Shown here one piece after another: positions 1 through 14,002 of a DNA stretch of 64,000 nt. Position 1 is the stretch's first letter. The number at the start of each line of letters is the position of its first letter. A model generated the notes under the pieces. The model was not told the DNA's origin. It was given only the letters and a program-made list of their open reading frames with translations, and made no database searches. The position numbers and the translations under genes are program-made. Source of the DNA: Bimuria novae-zelandiae CBS 107.79 (taxonomy: Eukaryota; Ascomycota; Dothideomycetes; Pleosporales; Didymosphaeriaceae); NCBI GenBank assembly GCA_010015655.1, contig ML976686.1, forward strand, positions 470,190 to 534,189, read 5' to 3'.

Positions 1-3000
1 ATCTTTCTTTTAAATAAAGCGTATAGGGAAGGCTATAGGGCTCTAACTAGGTCTTTACTTCCCTAAGCGTAGATTCTTTTGTATTAGCTCCTTTAATTCT
101 TTTTCTTATTTATAGGTAAGGGGCCTTAGGCGTTCTGGCCGTAGCTTAGCTCTTTCTACTAGTAATATTTCGTAATCCTACTTCTTATGTTTAGGCAGGA
201 TAGTCTTGTCGTGCTCCTTAAATAGGTCTGCGAATTCTTTGTATTTTTCTAGTAGACCTAGGTTATCTAGGACCATTTTAGCCTCCCGGACCTATATATA
301 GTGCACCTATTCTAGGTGTTATTTTAAAATCCTGTCTATTTTGCATACTAATATTTTTTATATTTTAGATAGTTAACTCCCTTTCCTTGCTTAAGGTTAG
401 GGAGTTTTCCTTCTATTAGGGCTCGCTTAAGCTATTGCTGGTGGATTTTAGGGAAGGATTGTTTATTTAACCTAGTCTATTTATAGATTATGTTGTTCTA
501 GCTATTTATATTTAATAATAACTTTAATGTCTCCTATCTCCGCGATAGTGAAGACGTGTTAGCTCTTTAGGCTTTTTATATTAACTTATACTGGCGCTAT
601 CTTAAGGCGTAGCTAACTATTACTGTATCCTTATAATTAGGTCCTATTCGCGAGTCCTATCTACAGCAGCGTTTTCTTGTTATAATATAGTATATTATAT
701 TTTTTAACTACTCCTAGGGCTATTAGACACGCGTTTACTCCTAGGTTAATAAGTGCTCTAACACGATACCCGTGCACCGTAATATTCTTAATTAAGTGTT
801 TCTTAACTTAGCGAGTATCTACTTAATAAGCTATAATAATTACACTATTACTAGTGTGGCTTGTTGCCTGATAATAATCTAGTTTTTTAAGTCTTCTAAC
901 TTGTTTTAGACCCCCTATAAGGCTTCTGCCTCTTGGATCTAACCCTTAAGTTAGGCTAGCTTTAAGACTTTTTTAACCCTATACTACTTATATTATTATT
1001 AATACAGCGCATAAGTCTCTCTAATTCTATTAGATTTATATACCTCTTAGTTCCCGTGCTGTGGGCCATTTAGGGTAAGATATTTATTCTAGGCTAATAT
1101 ATTATGCCCTAGGTAGCTATTAAAGGAAGCTACTTCCTTTTATAGGCTTAGGTGCGCAAAGCACTACGGGTTATATTAGTTTTATTTAATTATTAGGTAG
1201 TCTGCGTTTTTTCCTAGCTATATATTTCCTATTATTGTACTAGTATTGCGGGGGTCTAGGCCCTAAAGAAACTAGCCTGTCTTAAATTTCTATTACCTGT
1301 GTATTTCGCAGGTAATATTAAAGTATTAATACTAGCTATTCTATTTATAGTACTTAGCCTAATAGGCCGGAAAGTGCTTATAGCAGTTATTAGGTACGCT
1401 ACACTAGTCTTTCCTAAGTCTATAGTGTTCTAAGCCTCCTAGAAAATAAGAGGCTTTAACTCTAGCCTTAGAGAGCTGTTGGCATCCTTTTCGTGTGCAC
1501 TACCACCACTTGGCATGTGTATATTATTCTTATATCGTGACCTGGCGTAGGTACTACTTTAGGGGTCCTTATAACTTTTTAGTAAGCTAATAAGCGTCCC
1601 ACGCGTATAGTTCTTAGATAATTACTTTTACCTCGCACTAAGACAAGTAATACAGCGTGCTATTATATATCTAGCAAGTGTTATTTACTAGTTACTAAAA
1701 GATCTAGTATTTGTAGAGGGTTTTTCGTTCCTCCCCCTATTCTTTTACTAGTTTTAGGATTTCTTATATAAGATCTACTTCCTCCGCTTCTGCTGGCGTG
1801 AGGGTGGTTATAGCTACTTATAGGAGGTTAGTTATATTAGCTTTAATCTCCTGACCTTCGCAGTCCTTAGCGAAGTGGCCTTATTTACTATATTAAAGGC
1901 AGGCCTTATTCTTAAACCTCTATTCTTGTTCTTTCTGCGAGACGCCGCTCTTGCTCTAATAGCCTTTCTTTAGCTTGTATGGCTGTTTTCCCTTGCTATT
2001 TCTCTTTTTGTACCATCGGGCTTCGTCGGTCATGATAACATCTCTATCCCGGTCTCTTCCGACGGGTCTAGCATTGTTTTCTTTTCTGGAGAGTAGTCGG
2101 GTGCTATGCTACTTCTCCAGCTTTTATTTATATAGGCGATTGTCTATTTTAATAGTATTATTAATAAGTTCTTCTAGATCGTCCGCTTTTTCTTAGTAAA
2201 CCAGTTTGTCTTTAACTAATTCCTTTAGTCTATTATAGTAGGTAATTATAAGCGGGGCTTTTTCCTATTTATTAAGTTCTGCTATAATCTATTTAAACTC
2301 TAGTGTATAGAGTACTGCAGATCTTTCCTAACGTAGGCGTTAAAGGCGTATTTTAGCTTAATATCCTTTATTAATAGTACTAAATATTCCTTTTATAGTC
2401 TTATAGAAGGATTCTTAGTCCTTAAAGGCGTCCTTAGTAGCACCCAAAATATAATCTTCTAGTTTACTATACTTAAGGAAGTTATTAATTATTAGCCTAG
2501 CCTATACGGCTACTTTATCCTGTATATTTATATAGGTAACTAAGATCTTGTCTTATTCCGTGTTAAACTTTCCTAGGTTATAGCGGATAAATAGTTCTAT
2601 CTAGGTTAGGAACGTTCCTGGATGGCCTTTCCTAGAGTAGGGTTTAGGCTTTAGAACTTTTAGTTAATGCTTTGCATCTTCCTATTTGCTTATCTTCTTA
2701 CTTATCTAGTTAATAATTTCCTGTAGCTAGGCTATTTAAGCTACTTATTTAATAACTATTTCTTTTAGGGTCTTTTCCTTAGGTGCCAAGGCTACGGTGG
2801 TCGAACTAGGTCCTACTATTATACTATAGGGTAGTTAAAGTGTTATAAGGCTCTTACACCTTATTTTAATCTAAGCTAGGGTAGTAAGGTATCATAGTGC
2901 TTTATAGATTATTTAATAGTATAAGTTAATGCGACACTTAGCGCTAGGCTAGATAATTTAATCTTATAATAAAATAAGATAATTATTAGTTTATATAGGA

Positions 3001-3317
3001 GAATGTACTTGCACAGAAGGTATATAAGTTAACTATAAGAAAGGAAATAATATAGGAGAATCTTCTACACTATATACTAGTCTGTTTCTTCCTCTATTTC
3101 TAGGTAATCCGGCCCCCTTGGCGGATTACTGTGGTTCGAAGCTCTTGGCGGATCACCTTAATCTGGAGCTACCGTCGGATTAGGATTATGTGACCCTAGC
3201 TAATATAAGCAACCCTACGAGTCCTCGCGGGCTAGTTGTAGTATAACCTCCTCTGCCTCCCCCTATTTATCCTTATCTGTGGTGGTGCCACTATCCGGGT
3301 TTCCTAAGCTCGTAACA
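1..3317 (-). mobile_element. RIP-mutated Ty3/Gypsy retrotransposon, partial (Gypsy-1)
   Basis: The minus strand reads as a decayed Gypsy polyprotein ending at an LTR (2841-3317), which is the 5' LTR in the element's own orientation. A gag-type CCHC zinc knuckle (GHFAKDC with flanking Cys positions, one Cys codon now a stop) reads on the minus strand near 1865-1920. Sequence between it and the LTR is gag-like, and pol would lie toward position 1. Nearly every reading frame is broken by TAG/TAA of C-to-T type. The other LTR is outside the window, so the target duplication cannot be checked. Its gag end matches 43252-43619, and its LTR matches 12303-12754 and 43620-44064. Confidence 0.8.
2841..3317 (-). 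repeat. LTR of Gypsy-1
   Basis: This 477-bp LTR starts TGTTATAAGG and ends CGTAACA. The same family occurs at 12303-12754 and 43620-44064; these copies share a core containing GCGACACTTAGCGC and the same ends, but differ in the last third. The internal edge on the left (GTAGTTAAAG) is the same as at 37493-37502 and 43610-43619, as expected for the primer-binding side of a minus-strand element. Confidence 0.85.
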
Positions 3318-3359
3318 CCTAAGCTAATTAAGCTAATTTAAGTATAAGAATAATAACAC

Positions 3360-3577
3360 TGTTGATACGGCAATAGACTGTTGAATTAAGACTTCGTTGC
3401 AACAATGTGGTGTGGATAGTAGTGATTTAATTAATTGATTGTGGTGGACTGTTGCGAGAAGTATTTATCGAGCGTGGTTTATTCCCTGCTAGCCCGATCA
3501 GGACTAGCGCAACAAACCATAGGCAAGCTATATGGCTATAAATGCTGTAGGAGCGTTGCGCAGGTTCGATACTAACA
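3360..3577 (-). repeat. Copia-C LTR (left)
   Basis: This is the 218-bp left copy with TG...CA ends. It differs from 8913-9130 mostly by C/T and G/A changes, and is preceded by the target duplicate AACAC. Confidence 0.9.
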
Positions 3578-6500
3578 CTAGCTATCTTTTCTTTTATGCT
3601 ATATATAGCTAGTTTAGCCTAGAACGCTTAGATCTGTAATAAAAATACGATTTATAATAGTTACTAGTTTCTTAACTAGGCTAGCGCTGGTGCGCGCCCT
3701 CGTAGTGCCTATCCTGCTACTATTATAGACTTACTACTTTTTACTATTATAATCGTGCTCTATAGTGTTAACTTTTAGTATAATTAATCTAGTCTTGCAC
3801 GCGAAGCTCGAGCTAGTTATAGTTAATAAAATGCTCTATAGCTAAGTTAGAGCTAGCCTTAGTTATTAAGTCTACTAGATTATTACGTCTATTAATCTAG
3901 CGGATATCTATAAGCTTACTACGCTTATAGGCCTTACGCAGAGCTATAATATTAATTATAAAATACTTCTCTTTAGTAGTGCTAAGCTTAATAAAGTAAT
4001 TATATAAGGAGCGTGAGTTAGTGCACACGACGATAGGGATATTAAGGAGGTTAAGTTACTATATAATTATATTAATTATACTACTAATTATAATTATAAT
4101 GTTAACTCTATAGGCTATTCCGTAAATTTTAGATATAAGGACGCTGCGAGTGACGCGCTTATACTTAATAGATAATTAGTAAATAATATTACTAGTAAAC
4201 TTAAAGTTATAATTACTATCTTTAGTCTTATTACTAAGCGTGATTACGAAGCCTATTTATAATAATATATTCTTATTATTAGTAAATAATGCGTTAACAA
4301 AGGCGTATAGTTTTAAGTTACTTAAGTCTAGTAGGATAAAGTTAAGGCCGCGAGTAATATTCTCCTTTTACTAGATAATGCGCTTATTTAATCTAATAAT
4401 TTCTTCTTTTATAGGCTTACTTGCTTAGGCTATGGCGGCGAGGTTAAAGCTCGCCTTAGGTTAATAGATTATTGTAATATAAGCACCTTAAGCGTGCTAT
4501 TAAATGTATAATTACTTATTATTAGCTATTTTTAGCTTCTTACCTTACTTCTTCTAGCGCAGAGTAATAGCGCGATTATTATTATTAAGCTTAATAACAT
4601 AGCTATTAAAGTTAATTTGCGCGTTTAGTAAGAGAAACTACTTAGGTTTAGCATTAAAATGTAGCTCCTAGTCCTTAAAGTTTATAAAAGCTTTATTAGA
4701 TAGACTAAGCGCGTTATTAGTTTGCATGCTAATAATGCTAAAGCACTTGCTACTAGCCTTATTAATAAGTAGGTATAGATTATAAGTAGATGTTACTATA
4801 TAGAGAGCCTTAGTGTAGTATTTATTATACGTTAACTACTAATAGGCACCTGCTTTAGCAATGCTATATAGTAGCTTAATAATAATTATAACTATATTTG
4901 TTAGATAACTGTCCTTGAGCTAGGCTGGTACGTTAGCTATAATAGTACGCTAGAGTGGATTATTCAATTACGTATAGGCCTAAGTAATGTCACGGAGCTA
5001 GAGGTGCATGCCTAGCTTTAATAGTAATAGTGCTAGAGCGATAATCACACGCTGGCTTGCACGCTAGATAGTAGGAGACTATATTAGGACAAGCTTCTTT
5101 TTATTATTAGCGTATCCTTAGATAATAAGACGGGACTTTTTATACGGGTAGTTAGTAGTCTTACTTTTAACTTTATTAATAATGCGTGACTTAAAGATAT
5201 AGACCTTATTATAATAGTAAGGACTATACTTCTTAAAGCGAAAGACGCTTTATGTAATAAGGGCGTTAATTTTTACCTTTATAAATACTTTAAATAGTTA
5301 CCTTAGTATTGTAATCTTACTAACTACTCGTAGCTTTTTAGCTAAGACAAGATTATTACGCTTACGTTAATTAAGGTTAATAGTAGTAATTATAACTTTA
5401 TTAGGTTTAAGCTTATTCCTTAAGTCTTTTAGCCTATCGTGCTTACGCTTGGGTGCGGGCTCCTCCTCTATAATAAGAGTAAAATTATTATTAGAGCCAC
5501 TGTTGTCCTTGTCCTCTACGAGAGGGGTAATAATAGTTATATTATCTGTATAATACAGGCGCACTACAGTGATGCGAAAGGTAACTTATTTATTATTAAT
5601 TTTAATAACTACGAATTGCTTATTAACGTAGAGGACGATTATCTAATGCAGGCTAGACTATTTATAGTTCTCTTACTAGACCTTAACGCTGCTTAGAATA
5701 GGTAATAGTAAAATATTAGTTACGTTAGGACTATTATAAGTTATAAGAGCCTTATTAACTTAGCGCTTTACCTTAATCTTACGTACTTTAGCTATTACTT
5801 TGCGCACTATAGCGCTGCGGGCGGTAATAGATAGCGATAGTAGTAATTTCTTTAATAGGCGAGGATATGCTCCAAAGACGAGAAGAGTTAGGACAAGTCT
5901 ATTAGGACTTGTAGTGTTATTAATAGCCTTAATAGCTATCTATAAAATATATTCGGGAGCGGTTGTGCGTCTAACGTTTATAGAGATTACCCTATAAGTA
6001 TAGTGGATAAGAGCATGATAGCGCTTAATCTTGCTAATTAAATAATATGCCTTTATTAGGACTTCCTTAACCTTAATTATAAGTAACGTGGCGTTATTAA
6101 TAAATTTGTTAGTAATAAAGTTCTTGCTAGTGTCTATCTTAATAACGTTAGGAGGACTAATATATATGTTAAGCTATATAGCGCAAAGGAGATCCCAAGT
6201 AGTGTTTGCCTAGATGTTTAGTATAAATCGAGTAGCTTAAAAAGCTGTGGCTTTATTAACTGCGTAGAGCACTGGTTTCTAATTAATATATATTATATTA
6301 ATAATAACGCATAAGTTAAAGTCTATGTTATCGCGAATAGTAAAGCGGAAATGGCCAGGTGCTTTACTATAGATTTAACACTAGTGACAGTACTTATTAA
6401 TGCAATTAATAATGTCCTTATTAATATCTTTATAGCCTGCTTTACTAAGGATCTTGTGTAGTTATCTAGTAGCAGGATAGCTAAAGCGTTAGTAAAGCTA

Positions 6501-8912
6501 GCGTAGCTTAGTCTTAGTTAAGTAGTAAATAACGGTCTCTTATTTATTAAGCAAAAGCTATAGATGTCCCTATTTATAGATAATTAGAAATTCTTTGCTA
6601 CCTTAAACGAGCACGTTGTCGACGTTATTAAAGAAGATACTATAATAATCTATATCTTTTAAGCAGAGTAGAAATAGTATGTTAGTTAATATTATTATAA
6701 AGGTAATTGTACTAAATAGCGTGCTAATATTAACGTTGCTAAGGGAGAAACACTCTAGATTATCTCTAAATTAGATTTAATAACGTCTTATAGTAGACTT
6801 ATTAATAACTGCGGATAGCTAGATAAGCTATAGCGCCTTTACTTATGTCTTACTAGTAGTTAAGACACTAGCTACACTAGTATTAGGTATAATGCCTTAA
6901 AAGATATCTGCGCCGTAGCGTGAATTAAATAAAAAGAGTTAAGTATCTTTATTTGCTTTGTTAGAGATATAAGGATTATTACCTGTAATTACATAAAGTG
7001 CGGCAGCGTTATTAAGGCTAGAGATAATAGCGTTGCTATTAATCTTGCCGTAAAATATAGTTAAGTAGACTTAATTAGCAAAATACGCTTTAATATTATT
7101 ATTACTGGTATTATTGTCGCTGCTGTCGCTGTCTTTAAGCTCTATACCTTTATAGCTAGCGAGAAACACTTTATAACTTAGAGTATTAAGATTATTTTAA
7201 GCGTATTAGTTATAGCGTTGGCGATGCTCTATGCGCTCCTTTTTTAAGTGTTAAGTTAACTAGTACTTAGGCTACTTATAGATAAAGTATGTCTTATTAT
7301 AGCAAGTACCTAAGTAGTTTAACTAATAATAATTATTATTAAATTAATTGTCGCGCGATCCGCCTTAACCTTAATAGTAGTAGTTATAGTAATTATTATT
7401 TAATAATCCTATAGCTTGTTAATTATTATAGATATAGCGGCGGTTAGTGTAATACTACTTATCTGTATCTCGCGATAGAAACTAGCTATTAGGATAATAG
7501 CTTAACTATATGCTAACTACGTTGCGGAGATCTACAGCGACACCTTTAAATGTAGTTATTAGCTTTAAGTAAGCTATAGTAGTTACTTTAATATTACGAT
7601 ATGCGCTAAGGAGCTATTACGTAAGTAAATACTAATTATAGCTCTTACTTTAGTTCTGTAATAGTGCTTAATAGAGCATGTTTATCTTACTAATAACTAT
7701 TTTAAGACACTCTATAGGGTTTTTATTAGGGTTAGCGGTTATAACGCTCTTAAGCGTAGTGCTATACCACTTTTAGAGGTATATCTAGTAAGCTTATGTG
7801 GTGTTAAAGTACGTGCGTAGTTTGTTAAGCATTACGTTGTAAGTAAGCGTAAGCGCCTAGGGAGCAATGTAATTATAATAATACTAAAGCGCTTAGCTAG
7901 TAAATATAATCGAGAGTGCTATTTTATACTACTTATCCTTATTAATCCTAACCTTAGTGTAAAGGTTATTAAACACCTTAATCTTTATCTTAAGGATATT
8001 ATATTTATTACCTAAATACTTTTACTCCGGCGTGTACAACTTAGCGAGGTGAGTAAGTAAATAAGAGTTATTCTACACAGGCGTAAACCTAGGTTATAAT
8101 AATAATAATAATCCTTTACCTAGTGGAGCTTGCTGCTGCCGCTATTATTTTTTATTATCTATAATTTAGTAGCACTTAAAGCCTTCGTAGAGCCTTATAA
8201 GCTTAAGATACTTAGCAGGCTATTTTAAGATAGTAGTTAATATAAGGAGTTTTACGAATTAGTTAGGGAGATTATTACTATAATCTTGCTTAATATAAAT
8301 GTCTTGCTAGCGGAGGAGTTCTTTAAGTGCTTTTTAGATACGCTTATTAATACTATTAAAGAGATTATAGGTAAAGTTCTTAAAATACTTCTTAAACTTA
8401 AGTAGTAGAAATAGGTTAAATATGTTATCCTCTTCTACCTATATTATTTAGTTAATAACTATAGTATTAAGTTTATCTGCATTAATAATAGCGTTAGTAA
8501 CGTTAAAATCTTAGTTAGTGTACTAGTCCTTGTAGATTGTCTTATCTAGGTACCACGAGTAGTCCTTTATTTAGGTATACTTTATAATAGCGTTTTATAT
8601 ATAGGCTTATAATTAGTATAATTAATAAAAGTTAGCGTGGTTGACGCAAATCTCCTTCTAAACTAAGCCTTAGTAGGGACAATCTAGGCGGAGAGATCCT
8701 TTAAATACAAGGCGCCGCTGATCCTAATACAGGATAGCGGTGAGCTTGTCGTACCTGTACTTCGCACTAGCGATGCTGTATCCTAGACCTTAGTAGGGGA
8801 GGAGGCATGCGCTAACCACTTTTATTACTAAAATACTTAGCCTAAAACGTGTGCTGAGATTCCCTGTACACAGTATATCTTGCTAATCTGTGGTGTAGCA
8901 ACCACTAATTAG

Positions 8913-9130
8913 TGTTAATACGGTAATAGGCTGTTGAATCAAGACTTCGTTGCAACGATGTGGTGTGGATAGTAGTAATTTAATTAATTGATTGTGGTGG
9001 GCTATTGCGAGAAGTATTTATCGAGCGTGGTTTGTTCCCTGCTAGCCCGATCAGGACTAGCGCAACAAACCACAGGCAAGCTGCATGGCTGTGAACGCCG
9101 TAGGAGCGTTGCGCAGGTTCGATACCAACA
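8913..9130 (-). repeat. Copia-C LTR (right)
   Basis: This is the 218-bp right copy, less mutated than the left one. It is followed directly by the target duplicate AACAC at 9131-9135. Confidence 0.9.
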
Positions 9131-10632
9131 AACACGCAAATAGCTACGCAAGAGGACTATATTACTACCTATATAATGTACGTTTAATAAGTCTAATTTA
9201 GTTCCTAGAAGCTTAACAGCATAGCAGGTAACCTTTAAGTAGCGAAGACGCAGAGTAATGTTAAGAATAATAATAAGTCTATTATAAGTTAAGTGCTAAG
9301 GAGCATATATCTCTATAGCAATAAATACTAGTATAGCTTGTGCTACTACCTTAATAAGGACTTCTACTTACGACTAAGTAACTTTTAGAAAGATCCTGCT
9401 ATGCGCTAGCGTATTAATTAAGCTTTATAAAATAAACCTAGCCTACTTGCGCGAATATAGAAGTTAGTTAATAAGATAAATAGGCGTTTCTTAAAGACGA
9501 CACTAGCCACTGCGGCTACCTAACTTAATAATAAATAACTACCTAATAATAGGGTATTATTATTTATAATAGGCTTATATAGCATAGTAAACAAGGTCTT
9601 AGCTACTCTAGCTAATAACTATAACGTAATCCTGCTAGACAAGCTAACTATTACTATAATTAATAATAACTCTATAACTTTCTAAAACTAATAGATCCTT
9701 AACTTAGGTTCTAACACCTATATTATTAATATAACTAATTAAAAAGGCTAGGAGCAGGAGCGCGTTAAGAATACTAATATAACTATTAAAGTAGGTAAGT
9801 ACTATTACAAGATTAAGGCCTAGGGTAAGATAACTCTTATAGTTAATATACTAAATAGCATTACCCTAATCTTAATTACTTATATTACTTTAGTACCTAG
9901 CTTTATTATAAGTATTATTAGTCTTAGACGATATCGCAATATTAGTATCTACTTTAACTTAGGTTAAGATACGCTATATAATAAATATAGCGTTATTACT
10001 TACTTAGAGTACTATAAGGGCTACTAGCTTATTAACGTAGACTTTTTTTATTATTTAATAAAGTTATCCTTACTTGTAATAGTAATTTAAACTTGCTTAT
10101 TAGAAGCACTAAAGATCTAAGAGATCTTTCTAATACTTACTTATAAAATTTAAGGCTATTTAGGACGCAAGGTTATAGATTACCTAAATAATAATATTAA
10201 AAGAGTAATAGTAAAAGGGCCTACTAATTAAGATTTTTGTTAAATCTATATAAAATTAGAACTAATAGAGTAGATTTCTTACTATACGCTAGAGGTTACT
10301 ATTTATCCTTTTTATTAAATTTTAATTAATCTTATCTAACTATAATAACAGGGAGAGTCCTATTATAATAGTAATTAGTAAGGTATTTATACTATCTATT
10401 AACACTTGCGTTAGCACGAAGCAGAGTCCTTTTTAATAAAATTAAAGGCTTAGCTAGGCCGCTAGCTATAGAACACTATATAATAAATCTAGCGTTAGTA
10501 TAATTATAACGTAATTATAATTAAGCTTAACGCTAAGCGCGGTATTATTAACTTTATAAAATAACTCTACGCTAACCTAAGTATATAATTTAAGCTATAC
10601 GCTCTAGATACTCCTGCGTAAAATAAGAATAC

Positions 10633-10887
10633 TGTCCGTACGCAGTACGGGCAGCTACCTAATGCGATGTCTTAAGACAGGTAACAATGGTTATGTAATA
10701 CCGCACAGGCAAAGGCACAGACCATAGTCACCGTGCGCGAGCATTAATCCTTATAACCCCCTTTCCTCTGTACGTAGAATAGACAGACAAGACTTGAATA
10801 CCAGACCCTTTTCTCACCCGTACCATCGTACAACTATCTAGCCCTATCATATCGCGATATGCTTGGCTTAGTATAGCCCATTCAACA
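10633..10887. repeat. Solo LTR, 255-bp family S, TSD AATAC
   Basis: This unit begins TGTCCGTACGCAGTACGG and ends CCCATTCAACA. It is flanked by perfect AATAC repeats (10628-10632 and 10888-10892). It lies inside the integrase 'TPAQNG' coding region of Copia-A; removing it and one AATAC restores the frame. A second nearly identical copy is at 41855-42109. The base composition is normal and nearly free of RIP, unlike its host. It could be a solo LTR or a small non-autonomous (TRIM-like) unit; no internal region is present in the window. Confidence 0.8.
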
Positions 10888-12302
10888 AATACTAAAATTA
10901 CTAATAAGCTAATTATAATAAAGACCCGCGCCCTGCGCCTCTAGGGTAACCTTTTAGAGTAATTAGTAAATAAGTTAATAAAGATAGTAGCATACCTACT
11001 TAATTAAACCCTATCTAAAGTCCTTAATTAGCGCACGCTATATAAGGCTATTTAGTATAAACAGCCTATAATAAGCTATCTTTAACTAATTAGTTATCGC
11101 GCGTACGTCCTTAACAAATATTTACTACGTAGAGCAAAGACAGCCTTGCGCGCCCTGATCGGCCATCTCGTAGGCTATGATAGCACCAATATCTTCTAGA
11201 TTTGGCTACTAATAAAGGATCGAGTTATCCGCATGCGAGACGTGGTATTTAATACTTTTACCTTTTATAAAGGTCGCGATAGCTACGTAGATAACTTAGT
11301 AATTAAGAAGGTTATTAAGTTACTTAACGTCCCTAAGGCGTACAAGGATAACGATATATCTATTAAGAAACTTATAATATTACGTTAGTAACGTCTCTAC
11401 GACGAGGCTAAATCTATAGTAATACTAACACTAACGCCTGCCGTACAATCGTCTAAGCCGTTAGTAAGGGGTAACACTAATATATTAACACTTCTTAATT
11501 AGATAGTAGATTATTTTGCAGGGCGCTACTACGCTTATAACTTTTATTCTACGCCAATATAGTAAGAAGTTACTAATTAATTAGCTAACGAAATTAAAGG
11601 ATATATACCTAACTAATATAGTAATAACGCTCTATAGCGTTAAAATCTAAATATTTTATAAAAGAATATGCTTAATACAAAGCGCGTTTAAAAGCTAATA
11701 AACTTAATTAATCTATAAACTTACGCTATTTAATTAGGAGCTTAAAATATCGCTAATTACCTATATACCTTTACTATAATAATAATTACTAGCAACGTAA
11801 AGGTAGATAACTTTTAAATTTATTAAAGCTAGTTACTACCTGCCTTAAAGTATATTAGTTAATTAAAGTTATATTTATATAGCGCTAAGTTTATAAAAGC
11901 TGTGAAGTATAAGTATTAAAAAATCTAAGGTAAAAGCTACTTTTATAAGACTTTAGTAATATATTAAACTACCTAGGTTAAAGGCATTAAGGTAATCCCG
12001 CTTATATAGGTATTTATATATAAGTTTAATAAGGATAGTTATTTTTATAAGTATAAGGCTTGACTTATCGTACGTAGAGACTTATAAGAGCAGTTTAATA
12101 ATACCTATGCTACTATTCTTGCGGCCCGCACCTTTTAAATAGTTATTATAATTACTAACTACTTTAGCTTAAAGCTAAAGTAATATAACGTACCTAACGC
12201 CTTTCTTAATACTATACTTATTTAAAAGCTATACGCTAAGACTCCTAGTATTTTTAAGAAAGTAAATAGTAATCTTTTAGAGGTGCTTCGCGCCTTTTAT
12301 GG

Positions 12303-12754
12303 TGTTATGAGGCTCTCACACCTTGTTCCGATCCGGGTTAGGGCGGTAAGATATCGTGGTGCTTCACGGATTATTCAGTGGTACAAGTTAATGCGACACT
12401 TAGCGCGGCTAGATAATCTAATCTTATAATAAATAAGATAACTATTAGTCTGTATAGGAGAACGTACTCGCACAGAAGATATATAAGTTGACTACGAGGA
12501 AGGAAACAACAATAGGAAAGTCGCCACACTATATACTAGCCTATTCCTTCTTTATAGTCCCGCCAAGGCCCTGTAGTCCCAGGGACTACGGTAGTCCTAT
12601 GGGACTTCCCTTTATGCGGGACTTCGTTACGTAACTGCTGACTAAGCTGCCCTGCGTCCCGTTAGGTCCCGTTAACTCTGCTACTTCGTTAACAATTACT
12701 CTCTTAGCGTAATTGTCTGGCTTCTTCATCCTTGTGGGGTTCGTGGTCGTAACA
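12303..12754 (-). repeat. Solo LTR of the Gypsy-1 family, TSD TATGG
   Basis: This 452-bp LTR starts TGTTATGAGG and ends CGTAACA. It is flanked by perfect TATGG repeats (12298-12302 and 12755-12759). It interrupts the 'ALYGLK' motif of the Copia-A reverse transcriptase. It is much less RIP-mutated than the Copia host. Orientation was assigned from similarity to 2841-3317. Confidence 0.88.
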
Positions 12755-14002
12755 TATGGCCTAAAAGATGTCTTACTCTTATAGTATAATATATTTAGAG
12801 TAGTAGTTAAGCTACTAGGGCTTAAGCGCGTCGAAGTTTTCCTATGTTTATATATTAATAATTAGCTTATTTAATTTATCTATATTAATAATATAGTAAT
12901 AGCGTATTACCTAACGAACGCTTATCTTTATTAAGACTTTAAGAATAAGTTAAAGGACTAATTTAGACTTAAGGCGATAGGAGACTTAGCCTAGTTCTTA
13001 GGCATCTAAGTTGTTTATAGTTACTAGAAAAAGAAGATCTAGCTTATTTAAGATATATATATTAATAAGATTTATAAGAAGTACGGCATATAGCTAGTAA
13101 ATTATAAAAAGCCTAACTTTCTACTTAACGTTAACTTACTTAACAAGTTAATTAAGGAGATAGACGCTTAATTTATAAAGCTATATTAAGAGCTTATTAG
13201 CTATCTCGCTTATATTACTTACTAGACGCGGCCTAACGTTACTTATAGCTATATTATCCTTACTTACTATCTTACTAATTTAGGGTAATTATATATTATA
13301 ACTATATAACGCGTCTGGCGATACTTACTTACGACTTAATATTACGCTATTAAAGGTCCTTATAACAACTTAATTATAGAGGTTATATTTAATAATAATA
13401 ACTATTACAATCTTTTATTCTTTAGCGCGTTAGACGCCTCGTACGCAGATAATATAAAGACACGTTAAAGCTTATAAGGATAATATTTCTTTCTTTATAG
13501 TATAATTATTAACTAAAAAGCTACTATTTAGCGCACCGTTACTAAGTCTACTATTAAATTAAAGCTACTCTTAATTTCCTTTACTAGCTTATAGATAGTA
13601 GAGTAGCTTTACTTTTTTAATAGTATTTTATTTAACTTAGGTATAACGCCTACGATCCACTATAATAATTAATAAATAGTAGGAATTATTAATAAAGATT
13701 TAAATTAACTATATATAAAAGTTTCACACGTTAATATCTATTAGATATAGATCTAACAAGAAGTAGAGGTTTAGCGACTTATTATTAAATAGGTCCCTAT
13801 AGATAAGATAGCTACTAACAGGCTTACTGAAGTCCTTTTAAAGACTAAATATTAGAAGTTTATTTAATAGCTTTATTTTATTAATATTACGTAACGCCTC
13901 CAGGGCAGCGTTAATAATAATAATAATAATTTTGTATATCTAGTTACCTAATTGAGCAAGATTTCAGCTTCACCTCTCGATCGACATGAAGCTGGGGGTG
14001 TG

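Larger units (their letters stand above)
3360..9130 (-). mobile_element. Complete RIP-mutated Copia-type LTR retrotransposon (Copia-C) with TSD AACAC
   Basis: Two 218-bp LTRs (3360-3577 and 8913-9130) begin TGTTRATACGG and end CGATACYAACA. A perfect 5-bp duplication AACAC flanks the element (3355-3359 and 9131-9135). A purine tract on the minus strand adjoins the left LTR (complement of 3578-3600), so the coding strand is minus. Translating the minus strand at about 4190-4860 gives a decayed reverse transcriptase/RNase H segment typical of fungal Copia polyproteins (FILLDLSNLKLYAFVNALF then IGFVITLSNKT, with C-to-T stops between). The two LTRs differ almost only by transitions. It sits inside Copia-A. 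Confidence 0.85.

Noticed and set aside
5439..5696. Plus-strand open frames in the Copia-C interior
   Set aside because: The element codes on the minus strand; these are chance frames in TA-rich sequence.
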